From: Bremerella alba
Lineage (GTDB): Bacteria; Planctomycetota; Planctomycetia; Pirellulales; Pirellulaceae
Assembly: GCF_013618625.1 (NCBI RefSeq)
Contig: NZ_JABRWO010000002.1
Location: forward strand, 248,001 to 312,000
Direction: 5' to 3'
DNA length: 64,000 bases
The position numbers were made by a program, and so were the translations under genes. The stretch's first letter is position 1, and the number at the start of each line of letters is the position of its first letter. The notes under the pieces were generated by a model. It saw only the letters and a list, made by a program, of their open reading frames with translations, ran no database searches and was not told the DNA's origin. Below, piece after piece: positions 42,781 through 52,124 of this stretch.

Positions 42781-43401
42781 TTAGTATCCGCTATTCATGT
42801 GCGGATCCAACAGAGTTTTTAATGCTTGCCGCGCTCGGTGCAGCCGCGTCTTGACGGCTGAAATACTCATGTCGAGTCGGGACGCGGTTTCCTCGGTACT
42901 TAATTGTTCGATGTCACGAAGCAGCAAAACGGTTCGGTAACTTTCCGGCAATTCTTCAATTTGCTGGCGAACCAGATCGCGTGTCTCGCGACTTTGGACA
43001 GCCGTATCAAAGGTAACAGCCCAGGAAGGCTCTGCCCGATCGCGATGTCCGTCCGATGAAAAGTAGGGGAGCAAATCCTCTACCGGCTTTTCAGGTTTTC
43101 GCTTTTTGGTGCGTAACTTCATCAAACAGGCATTGACCACAATTCGATGCAGCCAGGTCGAAAGCTTCGAGTTTCCCTCGAAGTTTGCGATCGCCCTAAA
43201 TGCTGACAGAAACGCATCTTGCACCGCATCTTGAGCATCTTGGTCTTGCCCCAGAAAACGTTTGGCTACAACCAGCATACGACCGCTATAAGCACGAACC
43301 AAATATTCGTACGCGTCGTCTTCTTGCCGCTGAAGTGCCTGGATAAGCTCTTCTTCGGATTTCCAGGCGCTTGTCGGCAGTTCTGATCCGGTGCTGTCCA
43401 T
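42781..43401 (-). CDS. ECF-family RNA polymerase sigma factor
   Basis: This 206-residue sigma factor has region 2 with Ala-Tyr-Glu-Tyr-Leu-Val-Arg, Asp-Ala-Gln-Asp-Ala-Val-Gln-Asp-Ala-Phe and Leu-Ser-Thr-Trp-Leu-His-Arg-Ile-Val-Val-Asn. Region 4 has Leu-Pro-Glu-Ser-Tyr-Arg-Thr-Val-Leu-Leu-Leu-Arg-Asp and a helix-turn-helix with Ser-Ala-Val-Lys-Thr-Arg-Leu-His-Arg-Ala-Arg. It is paired with the zf-HC2 anti-sigma gene two bases downstream. The ATG at 43401 is preferred; a TTG at 43446 would add 15 residues that do not look conserved. The gene is divergent from the ceramidase-like gene, which could be a target (inference). Confidence 0.92.
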   Translation of the reverse strand: MDSTGSELPTSAWKSEEELIQALQRQEDDAYEYLVRAYSGRMLVVAKRFLGQDQDAQDAVQDAFLSAFRAIANFEGNSKLSTWLHRIVVNACLMKLRTKKRKPEKPVEDLLPYFSSDGHRDRAEPSWAVTFDTAVQSRETRDLVRQQIEELPESYRTVLLLRDIEQLSTEETASRLDMSISAVKTRLHRARQALKTLLDPHMNSGY

Positions 43402-43588
43402 AATCGCCAAAAATACCAGATGCCATCTTGCTCGTCTACGTTCCAATATTGTGACTTATTCCGCGCAACATGCGAGACTCCTTGACATTCAAGCCGGTAA
43501 TAGGACTTGAATTCTTCGTTCGTGGCTGCCAGAGTTAAATCTTGGGGCAGGCATGGCAATTTGAGGATTCTCTCCACCTATCCTGGGG

Positions 43589-45037
43589 GTGTGGTCACTC
43601 GTGCGATTATTTTCGGTAACGCTCGCCATCCTATTGCTGGGAATCGGGAATGCGCTGTTTTGCCCATCCCTTCTGGCCGGGAACCTCCATTTTTCGATCG
43701 GCAGCGCTGAAATAACTCCGAAAGTCGATTCGACGCAAGCTGTCTGGATGGCTGGCTATTATCCCGGACGTGCCGCCACGAGCGTTCACGACCCTCTCTT
43801 TGCCCGCGGAATGCTACTGTCGGATGGAAATACGAAAATCGCGATCGTCAGTCTGGATTTGATTGGATGGTCGTACCCCTCCACACTCAATATCCGCGAA
43901 AGACTTCCCGAAATTGACTTCGTGGTGATCTGTTCGACTCATAATCACGAAGGGCCAGATACGATCGGTATTTGGGGTGAATCGTTCATCAAACGGGGCG
44001 TCGACGAAAAATACAACGCACATGTCGAGAGAACCGTCGTGCGGCTCATCAAGTCGCTGAATCAATCTCAACAACCGGTGTCGGTTGAGTTCGCCAAAAT
44101 CGATCGTCCCGATCTCGTTCAAGATTCGCGACAACCGATCGTTATCGACCCGACCATTCGAGCCCTCCGGTTCCGCTCGCAGATCGACGGAACCACGCTG
44201 GGGCTATTAGTTCAAGGGACGACGCATCCTGAATCGCTCGGAGACAGCAATACGGCCATCACCGCCGATTTTCCGTGTTACACCCAAAAGCGGTTACAGC
44301 AGCGATTCCACTGCCCGACCGTCTATGTGAGTGGTGCGATCGGAGGACTCATGGCACCACCTGAAGTTGGAATCGTCGACCACAACGGTTCGCCTGTGCG
44401 ATTAACGACGTTTGCCTATGCCGAGGCCTATGGCAACGCGGTCGCTGATTCCGTGGCCCAGGCACTTCAGAGTGGCCAATCGATGGAACTCACGCCCTTT
44501 CGTATCTATCGCAAAGAAGTAGCCATCCCGATCGATAATCCACTGTATCGTCTGGCACGATCGTTGAATGTCATCCGTCGCATCAGCTACGAGTGGACGG
44601 GCCAGCCGGAAAGCTGGGGGCAACCGGTCACCCGTGACTTTCGCCCCGAACGCGCAGCAGCAGTTACCGAGGTATCACTGCTTCAACTAGGAGACCTAAC
44701 GGTTCTCGGAATCCCCGGTGAACTTTATCCTGAACTGGTCACCGGACAGATACCCAGTCCAGCGGCCGAGAACGTCGACTATCCCGACGCACCACAGGAA
44801 CCCCATATCGACCAACTGTTAGGGGATGCCCCCTATCTGATGCTGGGTTTGGCCAACGACGAAATCGGCTACATCCTTCCCAAACGGCAGTGGGATCGAG
44901 AGCCACCCTATGCCTATGGGCGGGGTGCGCCGCAGTATGGAGAGATCAACAGCTGCAGCTATGAAGTGGGACCAATCATCATGAACGCCTTTTCCGAACT
45001 ACGCCAGCGAGCGGAATCGCCCGCCGGCGAGCCGTAA
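43589..45037 (+). CDS. Secreted neutral/alkaline ceramidase-like hydrolase
   Basis: This 482-residue protein has an N-terminal signal or anchor (residues about 5-30) and matches the N-terminal region of neutral/alkaline non-lysosomal ceramidase-like proteins: Gly-Ser-Ala-Glu-Ile-Thr-Pro near residue 37, Ala-Gly-Tyr-Tyr-Pro-Gly-Arg, and Ser-Thr-His-Asn-His-Glu-Gly-Pro-Asp-Thr with the predicted zinc histidines. The C-terminal domain of true ceramidases seems shortened, so the substrate may not be ceramide; amide or ester hydrolysis is inferred. The start is uncertain: GTG at 43589 or GTG at 43601, with GGGGG at 43585-43589 fitting the second better. The stop shares a palindrome with the convergent TPR gene. 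Confidence 0.8.
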   Translation: MWSLVRLFSVTLAILLLGIGNALFCPSLLAGNLHFSIGSAEITPKVDSTQAVWMAGYYPGRAATSVHDPLFARGMLLSDGNTKIAIVSLDLIGWSYPSTLNIRERLPEIDFVVICSTHNHEGPDTIGIWGESFIKRGVDEKYNAHVERTVVRLIKSLNQSQQPVSVEFAKIDRPDLVQDSRQPIVIDPTIRALRFRSQIDGTTLGLLVQGTTHPESLGDSNTAITADFPCYTQKRLQQRFHCPTVYVSGAIGGLMAPPEVGIVDHNGSPVRLTTFAYAEAYGNAVADSVAQALQSGQSMELTPFRIYRKEVAIPIDNPLYRLARSLNVIRRISYEWTGQPESWGQPVTRDFRPERAAAVTEVSLLQLGDLTVLGIPGELYPELVTGQIPSPAAENVDYPDAPQEPHIDQLLGDAPYLMLGLANDEIGYILPKRQWDREPPYAYGRGAPQYGEINSCSYEVGPIIMNAFSELRQRAESPAGEP

Positions 45038-45044
45038 GCGCTTA
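45035..45044. other. Shared palindrome holding two convergent stop codons
   Basis: The sequence TAAGCGCTTA contains the TAA stops of the ceramidase-like gene (plus) and the TPR gene (minus), with four bases between them. This leaves no room for an intergenic terminator. Confidence 0.85.
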
Positions 45045-46097
45045 GCGAACCGGCGGCAGTAGTCGCGGCGGTTCCTGCTCCGGAGCTGGTGGAATCTTAG
45101 CAGACTGCGATGGAATCACTACCGGCGAAGACTTCTTCTCGCGAGGCTGATCGCTAATGAACATGGTATTCGATTTGGGCGCAGGGGCCGTCCGTGGTCC
45201 AGGTCCGGCAATCTGTTCGCCTTGAAGTCTCTGCAACATGTCGGCGGCCTGCGTCAGCGAAGCGTCTTGCTGTAGTGCAGCCTCGAAATTTGCAACGGCA
45301 CCTTGATGATCTCCCTTGCGATAAAGCAAGAAGCCTAGATTAAAATGCCCCTTCGCTTTGCCATGGGCATAAACAAGCTGCGAGAGGGCCTCGTCAGCGC
45401 GGCCGGCATCTACGAGCACCATCGCCATGTTGTTGCGATAACGTGGATCTTCCGGGGCACCAAGGGTCGCTTGATGGAACTTGGCCATCGCTTCGTCCTT
45501 GCGGCCCATGCGTGCCAAACATAATCCCATGTCGTTGCAGATGGTCGGATCTTTCGGATGATCCTTGTCAGCCATTTCGTAGATTACTAACGACTCGTCC
45601 AGCCGCTGCGTGCGATGCAGCAAGCGGGCATAGCTGAGTTGCGTCAGGCGACTGTTGGGAAACTTTTCCAGGCACTGCTTGTACTGGCGTTCAGCACCGT
45701 CGAAGTTGTTTGAGTTTTCCATCATCCGAGCGGCGCTCAGATAGACGTTGGCGTTGATTTCGTCCGGCATATTGGAAAGGCTGATCGGATCGTTCTCGAA
45801 CTTCGGCTCCCGAGGCTCTGGCGTGAAGAAGCCTGAGATCGAATCCCCTGCTTTCTTGAAGGCCGAGCTGATCGAGCCGGAGCCCTCAGACTGATCGGAG
45901 TCGCTGAACTGAATCAGACGGAACGAGCTTTTCTCTTCGCTATCGGTTGCGATCGGCTTGTCCCGGTTGATCGGTCGCGGGCGATCCGCCCCCATCCCCA
46001 TCGAAGGTGCAAGCAATAGACCTTGCAGGGCCAAGCCTGTGCAGATCAGGTCGCGTCCGCAGGATATCCAAGCGAGTTTTGCGGTTTTCTTTTGCAT
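45042..46097 (-). CDS. Secreted TPR-repeat protein (TadD-like position)
   Basis: This 351-residue protein has an N-terminal basic/hydrophobic signal (to about residue 35), a Gly/Ser-rich linker, then tetratricopeptide repeats (about residues 125-285) with Ala-x-x-x-Tyr-Lys-Gln, Asp-Glu-Ser-Leu-Val-Ile-Tyr and Asp-Glu-Ala-Met-Ala-Lys-Phe patterns. The tail is Pro-rich. Together with the gene at 46303 it ends the Tad locus, where a TadD-type TPR protein is often found, so a pilus-assembly role is plausible. The ATG at 46097 is chosen because AAGGGATCG lies directly upstream; the frame is open to 46202 but that leader lacks a signal. No Cys lipobox is evident. Confidence 0.82.
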   Translation of the reverse strand: MQKKTAKLAWISCGRDLICTGLALQGLLLAPSMGMGADRPRPINRDKPIATDSEEKSSFRLIQFSDSDQSEGSGSISSAFKKAGDSISGFFTPEPREPKFENDPISLSNMPDEINANVYLSAARMMENSNNFDGAERQYKQCLEKFPNSRLTQLSYARLLHRTQRLDESLVIYEMADKDHPKDPTICNDMGLCLARMGRKDEAMAKFHQATLGAPEDPRYRNNMAMVLVDAGRADEALSQLVYAHGKAKGHFNLGFLLYRKGDHQGAVANFEAALQQDASLTQAADMLQRLQGEQIAGPGPRTAPAPKSNTMFISDQPREKKSSPVVIPSQSAKIPPAPEQEPPRLLPPVR

Positions 46098-46302
46098 CGA
46101 TCCCTTGCAGGGCCCCATTAGGGCCAATGCCTCCATGCACTGAGTTGGGTCGGCCGCAGGCACCCCGCTAGCAAAAGGGGGCCTGCAATGAATAGTCTCC
46201 ATTCATTGCATCGGCATTTTGTTCCTGCTTCTCAAGCAATTTGCGCAAACCGTGTGCGTGATAAGAGGTCACGCACAGATATATTGCAAAGCTCTGCCCG
46301 TA

Positions 46303-46830
46303 TTATTCGGCGAATGCTGGCAGACGTGGTGCAGGGATCGAGGAACGCTCGCGACGCCAGACGTCGTCGATGTAGTCTGCCGCACGACCTGTGGGCTGAT
46401 CAGGGCTCACGTAGATGGCCGTTGCATCTGGGTTTCCGACCATCTCGGTCAGTCCAGCTTTGACAGCGACGATGCGAGCTTGCGTTTCCTGCTGGGTCAG
46501 ACCTTGCATGACGAAAATGTCGCGCCGTCCTTCCGCGTTCATTAGAATCGAGCGAATCTTCATCGATCCGGCCCGTGTAAGCTCGCCGGTCTCTTGATCG
46601 AAGTAATGATCGCTGAGAGTATTTTGCAGGCGAATACCGGTAGCAGTCATCTGCGTGTAGTAGTTGTAAACCGAAGCACGGTCTTGTTCCGCAAAGGGGG
46701 ATGGCCAGCACTTGTTACGGCCGTAATCCAAGTGGGCGCGGTCCCAAAATTCGTTCCATCCCGCCTGGCTGACGGAGCAGAGCAACAGGGTTGCCAAAAC
46801 GGATTGGGTAAAGAGGGTGCCGATCTTCAT
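46303..46830 (-). CDS. Secreted hypothetical protein in the Tad locus
   Basis: This 175-residue protein has a signal peptide (1-23, ending Ser-Gln-Ala). The mature part is mixed alpha/beta with aromatic residues near the start (Trp-Asn-Glu-Phe-Trp-Asp-Arg). It has a Thr-Gln-Gln-Glu-Thr-Gln-Ala-Arg-Ile segment at about 110-120 and ends Pro-Ala-Pro-Arg-Leu-Pro-Ala-Phe-Ala-Glu. I do not recognise the family. It sits between the TadC gene (160 bp upstream) and the TPR gene (206 bp downstream), same strand, so it is a candidate pilus accessory factor. No lipobox, cysteine cluster or transmembrane segment is visible after the signal. Confidence 0.75.
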   Translation of the reverse strand: MKIGTLFTQSVLATLLLCSVSQAGWNEFWDRAHLDYGRNKCWPSPFAEQDRASVYNYYTQMTATGIRLQNTLSDHYFDQETGELTRAGSMKIRSILMNAEGRRDIFVMQGLTQQETQARIVAVKAGLTEMVGNPDATAIYVSPDQPTGRAADYIDDVWRRERSSIPAPRLPAFAE

Positions 46831-46989
46831 GCGTGGCCGCCTTCCGTGGGTTCTCGCTGGTCGCTACGCCCCTGCTGACCGAGGGCGCAAAGGTTCATTC
46901 CGTGGTAGCATCGGCCATTGAGCGGCCAAGCCAACACTACCGAAGGCTTGGCCCATACGACTCGTAGAATCGTCAAACTTTACTTAGCC

Positions 46990-47952
46990 CTACGAGTTCG
47001 CTGCCATCATCGGTAGCATCTCGCGAACCACGGTGATCGCGGCCGGGCCGACCAGCACCACAAAGATGCCGGGGAAGATGAAGAACACCAGCGGGAAGAT
47101 CATCTTCACAGCTGTTTTAGCGGCCTTCTCTTCGGCGATCTGACGACGACGCGTTCGCATGGCGTCACTCTGCACGCGAAGTGCCTGAGCGATACTCGAA
47201 CCAAACTTGTCTGCTTGAATCAAAATCGCGGCAAGCGAGCGGAGATCTTCCACGCCGGTTCGTCCGCCGAGTTCGTGAAGCACATCCACGCGAGCTCGTC
47301 CCATTTGCAACTGAAAGTTGCACATGCCGAACTCTTCGGCGATCACGCGATACGTCTTCTTCATTTCCTCGGCCACACGTCGCATGGCCTGATCGAGTCC
47401 GAGTCCTGCTTCGACACAAACGACCATCAAGTCGAGTGCATCGGGCAGACCGCGAAAGATTTGCTCTTTCCGTGTCTTACCCAAATACCAAAGGCCAAGC
47501 TCAGGCAGGTAAAAGCAGAACCCCAAGACAAGGGCCGCCTTTAAAATTCCGAACAGAGAGAAATCACCCAGGACAAAGAACGTACCACCGCCGAGGACCA
47601 GGCCCGCAATCAATCCGGCGAATTTCAAGCCTAAGAAAGTAGTTGGCGCGGCTTCGCTGCGAAAACCAGCATGCGAAAGCTTGTCCTTCAGTTTGGTCGC
47701 GTCCTTCTGGTTGGTAGGCTGCAAAGGTTTAGCCAAGGAAGGCGTGGTCTTCTCCAACACCTTCCCAAGTGTACTTCCCTTGGCCGTTTTTTCATCACCG
47801 CGTTTGTAAGGATCTTTCAATCCGTCCAGGCGGTCTTCCGCACGGCTTTTTTCTTTCATAAGCATATCCGCGAGGAAATATATTCCCGCCGCGAACAAAC
47901 CGAATACGCTTACCGCAATGATCAAAACGCCATTGGTACCGGAATCAAACAT
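46990..47952 (-). CDS. tadC: Tad inner-membrane platform protein TadC (T2SSF domain)
   Basis: This 320-residue type II secretion F-domain protein is one of the two Tad inner-membrane platform subunits working with the TadA ATPase. It has an N-terminal membrane helix (about 8-28), a basic linker, a hydrophobic pair at about 108-150, then the T2SSF domain (Leu-Pro-Asp-Ala-Leu-Asp-Leu-Met-Val-Val-Cys-Val-Glu-Ala-Gly-Leu-Gly-Leu near 173), and a final helix pair. Spacing to tadB is seven bases, so the two are co-transcribed. Length fits TadC (about 300-325). Confidence 0.93.
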   Translation of the reverse strand: MFDSGTNGVLIIAVSVFGLFAAGIYFLADMLMKEKSRAEDRLDGLKDPYKRGDEKTAKGSTLGKVLEKTTPSLAKPLQPTNQKDATKLKDKLSHAGFRSEAAPTTFLGLKFAGLIAGLVLGGGTFFVLGDFSLFGILKAALVLGFCFYLPELGLWYLGKTRKEQIFRGLPDALDLMVVCVEAGLGLDQAMRRVAEEMKKTYRVIAEEFGMCNFQLQMGRARVDVLHELGGRTGVEDLRSLAAILIQADKFGSSIAQALRVQSDAMRTRRRQIAEEKAAKTAVKMIFPLVFFIFPGIFVVLVGPAAITVVREMLPMMAANS

Positions 47953-47959
47953 GGCTTGG

Positions 47960-48925
47960 TTACACCTTGATATCGATAATCTTTTGAATCACCCAGGCAC
48001 CAATCAATTGCATGACGATGGCACCAGCCAACATTTTTTGCCCGAGGGGATCTGTAAACAGAGTCATTACGTAGGTCGGGTTCAAATACCACATGACGGC
48101 AAACAGTGCCGGCGGCATACCCAACAAAACGATGCCAGAGATTCGACCTTCTCCGGTGAGGGCCTGTATTTGTCCGAATAGTTCCATGCGTTGTCGCACG
48201 AGTCGGCCGATCTTGTCGAGAATTTCGGCCAAGTCACCGCCCGTCTGACGTTGCAAGATCACCGCGGTCCCGAAGAACTTAAGGTCGAGGTTGGGAACGC
48301 GTTCGGTCATATCCACGATCGCGTCTTCCAAGGTCACACCAAGGTTTTGCGATTCAAACACCTTTCGGAACTCGCCTCCGATGGGATCGAGCATCTCTTC
48401 GCTTACCAAGTGAAAGCCAGCTCCCAGGCTATGACCAGCACGCAAAGCGCGAGCAATCAGTTCCAAGGCGTCCGGCAGTTGGTTGCCAAACTTAGCGAGA
48501 CGCTTCCCTCGTTTGAACCAAATGTAGGTCAAAGGGATGATGCTCAGAATGACGGCCAGGACCGGTCCGATGTAGAACGGCAATCCCAAGAGGAACGGCA
48601 CAACAGCCCCTGCACCTGCCAAACCTGCGGTCAAGAGGATAAAGTTGGAAACAGATGTCTCCATGGCGGCCTGGTCAAGGTACAACCGCAAGTTGAAGTA
48701 CTTGGCGATGTATGCTTCGAGCGCGCCACCGTCCGAGTCGGAAACTCGCGTGATGCCCCCCCCTTGCTGCTCGCCTTTGCCACCTTCGGCCACTCCTTTG
48801 CCGGTCAGGATTTCGAGGCGACTCTCGATTTCAAGGTTGCTGTCCCCTCGAAACAGAATCGCGACGGCGCCGACCAAGGTGGCCACACCTACGAATACCG
48901 TAATGAGTACTATTAGCGTCAACAT
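47960..48925 (-). CDS. tadB: Tad inner-membrane platform protein TadB (T2SSF domain)
   Basis: This 321-residue T2SSF-domain protein has an N-terminal helix (1-25), hydrophobic segments near residues 92-130, and the cytoplasmic signature Leu-Pro-Asp-Ala-Leu-Glu-Leu-Ile-Ala-Arg-Ala-Leu-Arg-Ala-Gly-His-Ser-Leu-Gly near 155. A pair of hydrophobic segments follows near the C-terminus. It is the paralogous partner of TadC, encoded seven bases downstream. It starts 26 bp after the TadA stop. The order tadA-tadB-tadC is the standard one. Confidence 0.93.
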   Translation of the reverse strand: MLTLIVLITVFVGVATLVGAVAILFRGDSNLEIESRLEILTGKGVAEGGKGEQQGGGITRVSDSDGGALEAYIAKYFNLRLYLDQAAMETSVSNFILLTAGLAGAGAVVPFLLGLPFYIGPVLAVILSIIPLTYIWFKRGKRLAKFGNQLPDALELIARALRAGHSLGAGFHLVSEEMLDPIGGEFRKVFESQNLGVTLEDAIVDMTERVPNLDLKFFGTAVILQRQTGGDLAEILDKIGRLVRQRMELFGQIQALTGEGRISGIVLLGMPPALFAVMWYLNPTYVMTLFTDPLGQKMLAGAIVMQLIGAWVIQKIIDIKV

Positions 48926-48951
48926 GATCGCTTCTCTAATCAGTAACGGGG

Positions 48952-50271
48952 TTAGTCTTCGAGCATTACACGTTCACGGAAGGCGCTGGCCGGCAAGCGA
49001 ACGCCTGCCGATTCAAGTCGTTCCATGAAATTGGGGCGAACACCGGTCGAGATGAAGCGGCCACGTGCACGGCCTGTTTCATCAATCCCAGATTGCTCGT
49101 AACGATAGATATCTTGCATGACGACCGTTTCCTGCTCCATGCCGATCACTTCCGTGATGTGGGTCACGCGTCGCGGACCACCTTGCAAACGGTTGGACTG
49201 AATAATCAGATCGACCGCGCTGGCAATTTGCTGACGCATGGCCTTGACCGGAAGTTCAAAGCCGGACATCGAAATGAGTGTTTCGATACGGGCAATCGCG
49301 TCACGTGGAGTATTGGAGTGAATCGTGGTCATCGAACCTTCGTGACCCGTATTCATGGCCTGAAGCATGTCGAGCGTTTCGGCACCACGACACTCACCGA
49401 TGATGATTCGTTCAGGACGCATACGCAGGGCATTTTTCACCAGGTCGGTCGCGGTGACACCACCCTTGCTTTCAACGTTTGGCGGGCGAGTTTCCAACCG
49501 CACGACGTGGTCCTGCTGCAATTGAAGTTCCGCTGCGTCTTCGATCGTGACGATACGCTCGGCGCCGTTGATGAAGCTTGAAAGCGTGTTCAGCAGGGTC
49601 GTCTTACCAGAACCGGTACCACCCGAGATGATAATATTCAGACGGGCCTTGATAGCCCCTTCTAGCAGCATCACCATTTCAGGTGTGAATGCTTTGTAGT
49701 TTAAAAGGTCTTCCAACTTCAGTGGATTGGAACCAAACCGACGAATAGAAACCGCCGCTCCATCAAGGGCAAGCGGCGGAATGATTGCGTTAAAACGCGA
49801 CCCGTCAGGGAGACGCGCGTCGACCATCGGGCAGGTTTCGTCGACGCGCCGGCCTACCTTCGATACGATACGGTCAATGATTTGCAGGAGATGTTCGTTG
49901 TCGCGAAACTTGACGCTGCTCAGTTCGAGCTTGCCACCTTTTTCGCAGTAGATCTGATGCGGACCATTGATCAGAATATCGCTGATCCCATGATCCTTCA
50001 GAAGAAGTTCGAGTGGGCCCAAACCGAACGTTTCATCGAGAACTTCTTCAATCAGACGTTCACGTTCGGTGCGATTGAGCAGGGTTTCTTCTGTATCGCA
50101 CAGGTGCTCGACCACCAGGCGAATCTCTCGTCGCAGGACATCCCCTTCCAACTCGCCGATCTTCGAGAGATCGAGCTTATCGACAAGTTTGCCGTGGATC
50201 TTACGCTTAAGGTTCTCGAATTCCGCTTGTTTCGAGTTCGATGCCTTGGGATCCGTTGCCGCTGATCGCAT
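48952..50271 (-). CDS. tadA: Tad/CpaF secretion ATPase
   Basis: This 439-residue hexameric ATPase powers Flp pilus assembly. Walker A Gly-Gly-Thr-Gly-Ser-Gly-Lys-Thr-Thr lies near residue 217, with an Asp-rich box (Ile-Glu-Asp-Ala-Ala-Glu-Leu-Gln) and a Walker B/His-box region ([10 protein letters not shown], [13 protein letters not shown]). The N-terminal helical domain is typical of CpaF. It is preceded by a 510-bp non-coding gap that separates it from cpaE, so tadA, tadB and tadC probably have their own promoter there. Confidence 0.95.
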   Translation of the reverse strand: MRSAATDPKASNSKQAEFENLKRKIHGKLVDKLDLSKIGELEGDVLRREIRLVVEHLCDTEETLLNRTERERLIEEVLDETFGLGPLELLLKDHGISDILINGPHQIYCEKGGKLELSSVKFRDNEHLLQIIDRIVSKVGRRVDETCPMVDARLPDGSRFNAIIPPLALDGAAVSIRRFGSNPLKLEDLLNYKAFTPEMVMLLEGAIKARLNIIISGGTGSGKTTLLNTLSSFINGAERIVTIEDAAELQLQQDHVVRLETRPPNVESKGGVTATDLVKNALRMRPERIIIGECRGAETLDMLQAMNTGHEGSMTTIHSNTPRDAIARIETLISMSGFELPVKAMRQQIASAVDLIIQSNRLQGGPRRVTHITEVIGMEQETVVMQDIYRYEQSGIDETGRARGRFISTGVRPNFMERLESAGVRLPASAFRERVMLED

Positions 50272-50781
50272 GATCCGATTCCTTCGTCTTCTGAAATGCT
50301 GCCTAGGACGCTCTTACCGCTTTGTCTCTGCTCCTTTTGCCGCAGCCAAACGCATCGACCGTTAAAATCGCGTCAATGCAATCTTCGAGCGATGGATGGG
50401 GCTACCTAAGGAGACAAGGGCCGTGCCAAGCGAGGCTAGGTTACGGTCCCTGAAAACATAGCTCACGTAAAGTTGCGCGAGAGGAAGGAACTTACGAAAT
50501 TGGCAAACCGTACGGGATGCGCGGTCGCTATAAGCTTCGCGGATTGCAAGAGATAATCCACGCGTGTTGATGCGGCGATTCGTTTCGACCGCTCAAGAGA
50601 TCGTGCTGCGGTCTCGTTTTGTGGGACCAGCATGGGCGAAGCCGAAACGCTTCCGATGGACTAATACTGTTTAGAATAGATTCTTACCAATGGCTTTAGG
50701 CCGTAAACATTAGCCGCTTGTCGCCTGCGGCGACTCAGAAATAAGTTCCTGAGTCACCCATTGTTTGGCTTGGGGTAGGAG
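50272..50781. other. 510-bp gap between cpaE and tadA with a repeat remnant
   Basis: This is the only long gap inside the Tad locus. Positions 50710-50763 resemble one half of the inverted-repeat family: AGCCGCTTGTCGCCTGCGGC, then a GACTCAGAAATAAGTTCCTGAGTCAC hairpin arm. The remaining 400 bp shows no gene. A promoter for tadA, reading left on the minus strand, would be expected at 50280-50400. Confidence 0.5.
50710..50763. repeat. Half-element remnant of the inverted-repeat family
   Basis: It keeps the inward AGCCGCTTGTC core and a hairpin arm with GACTCAG / CTGAGTC in place of CCCAGAG / CTCTGGG. No matching left arm is present, so it is a partial or decayed copy. Confidence 0.5.
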
Positions 50782-52029
50782 CTACTCCGCTGGCTGAGCT
50801 TCCGATTCTTCTGGCTTTGCGACCTTTTCCCCCTTCGAAGAAAGGAAACCAAACCAGCGGCCAATTCCCGATTTACCGCCGGCGTTCTTCTTCGAGCCAT
50901 CGCCTGACAACGACTCGGCCAACCCTACCAACGCTTGAGTAATGCCGGCCCGCGGAGCCTGCTCGATCAACGGCACGCCATTGTTGCGGACCTCGACCAT
51001 GACGCGGTACTCGTTAGGAATCTGCCAGTAAATCTCGCTACCGATCGTTTCCTGGGCCTTCTTCAGGCTGATCTCTCCGTTGTCCAAACCAACGCGGTTA
51101 ACGATCACCCGGGTCTTTTCCTTCAGCCCGTCTATCTCGCTGAAGCTCATCATCAGCCGAACCACGTTTCGCAGGCAAGGCAGATCCAACTGGATGGTCA
51201 TCAGGTTGATGTTCGCTTCCTGCATCGCCACGATATCGAGCGAAGAATACGACTTCGATGTATCGATGATCAGGTGGGTGAAGGTCGCCTTCATTAGTCC
51301 GATGACTCGTGACAAGTCGTCGGGACTGATCGGAGCTTCTTCCTGTAACTGAACCGGCCGAGGCAGTAAGTAAAGCCCGCTGCTATGCCGCGTTAACGAA
51401 CGTTTGAGTAAATTGAAGTCGAGCCGTTTGATGTTCTGAGCGACGTCCAACAACGTGTAATCTGGAATGGTATCCAGAAACACATCGCTATCTCCCAGGG
51501 CCAAATCGAGGTCGATCAGAGCGACGTTATTGCCCTCTTGCGCGGCAAGGATACAACCCAAGTTGACGGCCATACTTGTAGAGCCTACGCCCCCGGTGGC
51601 ACCACAGACGGTGATCACCTTACAACCGCGTGACTTCGTATCGCCTTTGCCAAATCGGTGGTGACCGATTCGTTCCAGGGCGCTAACCAAGTCTTCGATG
51701 TCCAGCGGCTGCGTGAGAAACTCTTTCGCGCCAGCACGCATTGCTTTAAGAATCAGCTGACCATCGCTAGAACCACTGATAACCAGGATGCTACATTCAG
51801 GTGTGTTTTCGTGCACCTCACGAATGAGGCGGATTGCCTTTTCTGGATCGGAATCGAGCGATACGATACCAATGTCTGGATTCGTCTGGCCAACGACATC
51901 GGCGAAAAACTCGTAACGCGAGCATTCGGCTTCCAGCCAAACAATGTCCATCCCCAGAAGTGTCGATTTTAACGATTCTCGCGATGAGTCCTTCGGATCG
52001 ACTAGGGCGACTCGTAATACATTGCTCAT
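50782..52029 (-). CDS. cpaE: CpaE-like pilus assembly protein (receiver plus MinD-type ATPase)
   Basis: This 415-residue protein has residues 5-125 as an atypical receiver domain (Asp in Leu-Val-Asp-Pro; Lys in Gly-Ala-Lys-Glu-Phe-Leu-Thr-Gln-Pro), then a MinD/ParA-type ATPase with the P-loop Gly-Ala-Thr-Gly-Gly-Val-Gly-Ser-Thr-Ser-Met (about 142) and Ile-Asp-Leu-Asp-Leu-Ala-Leu-Gly-Asp. The deviant-Walker lysine is absent, which is usual in the CpaE branch, so this is not damage. CpaE proteins position or localise the Tad machine. It lies between the secretin gene and the 510-bp gap. It ends in an acidic/Lys tail. Confidence 0.92.
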   Translation of the reverse strand: MSNVLRVALVDPKDSSRESLKSTLLGMDIVWLEAECSRYEFFADVVGQTNPDIGIVSLDSDPEKAIRLIREVHENTPECSILVISGSSDGQLILKAMRAGAKEFLTQPLDIEDLVSALERIGHHRFGKGDTKSRGCKVITVCGATGGVGSTSMAVNLGCILAAQEGNNVALIDLDLALGDSDVFLDTIPDYTLLDVAQNIKRLDFNLLKRSLTRHSSGLYLLPRPVQLQEEAPISPDDLSRVIGLMKATFTHLIIDTSKSYSSLDIVAMQEANINLMTIQLDLPCLRNVVRLMMSFSEIDGLKEKTRVIVNRVGLDNGEISLKKAQETIGSEIYWQIPNEYRVMVEVRNNGVPLIEQAPRAGITQALVGLAESLSGDGSKKNAGGKSGIGRWFGFLSSKGEKVAKPEESEAQPAE

Positions 52030-52124
52030 AGCGATACGTACTTTCCTGACACGTCACTTAATAATACGAAAAGAATTCCCTCACGGCTTTGAGGGAATTC
52101 TAGTACGCAAAAGACGCGTTCGTG

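Noticed and set aside
50782-52029. CpaE P-loop lacking the deviant-Walker lysine as a possible inactivating mutation
   Set aside because: Loss of this lysine is common among CpaE-type proteins, and the rest of the domain is intact, so it is a family feature.
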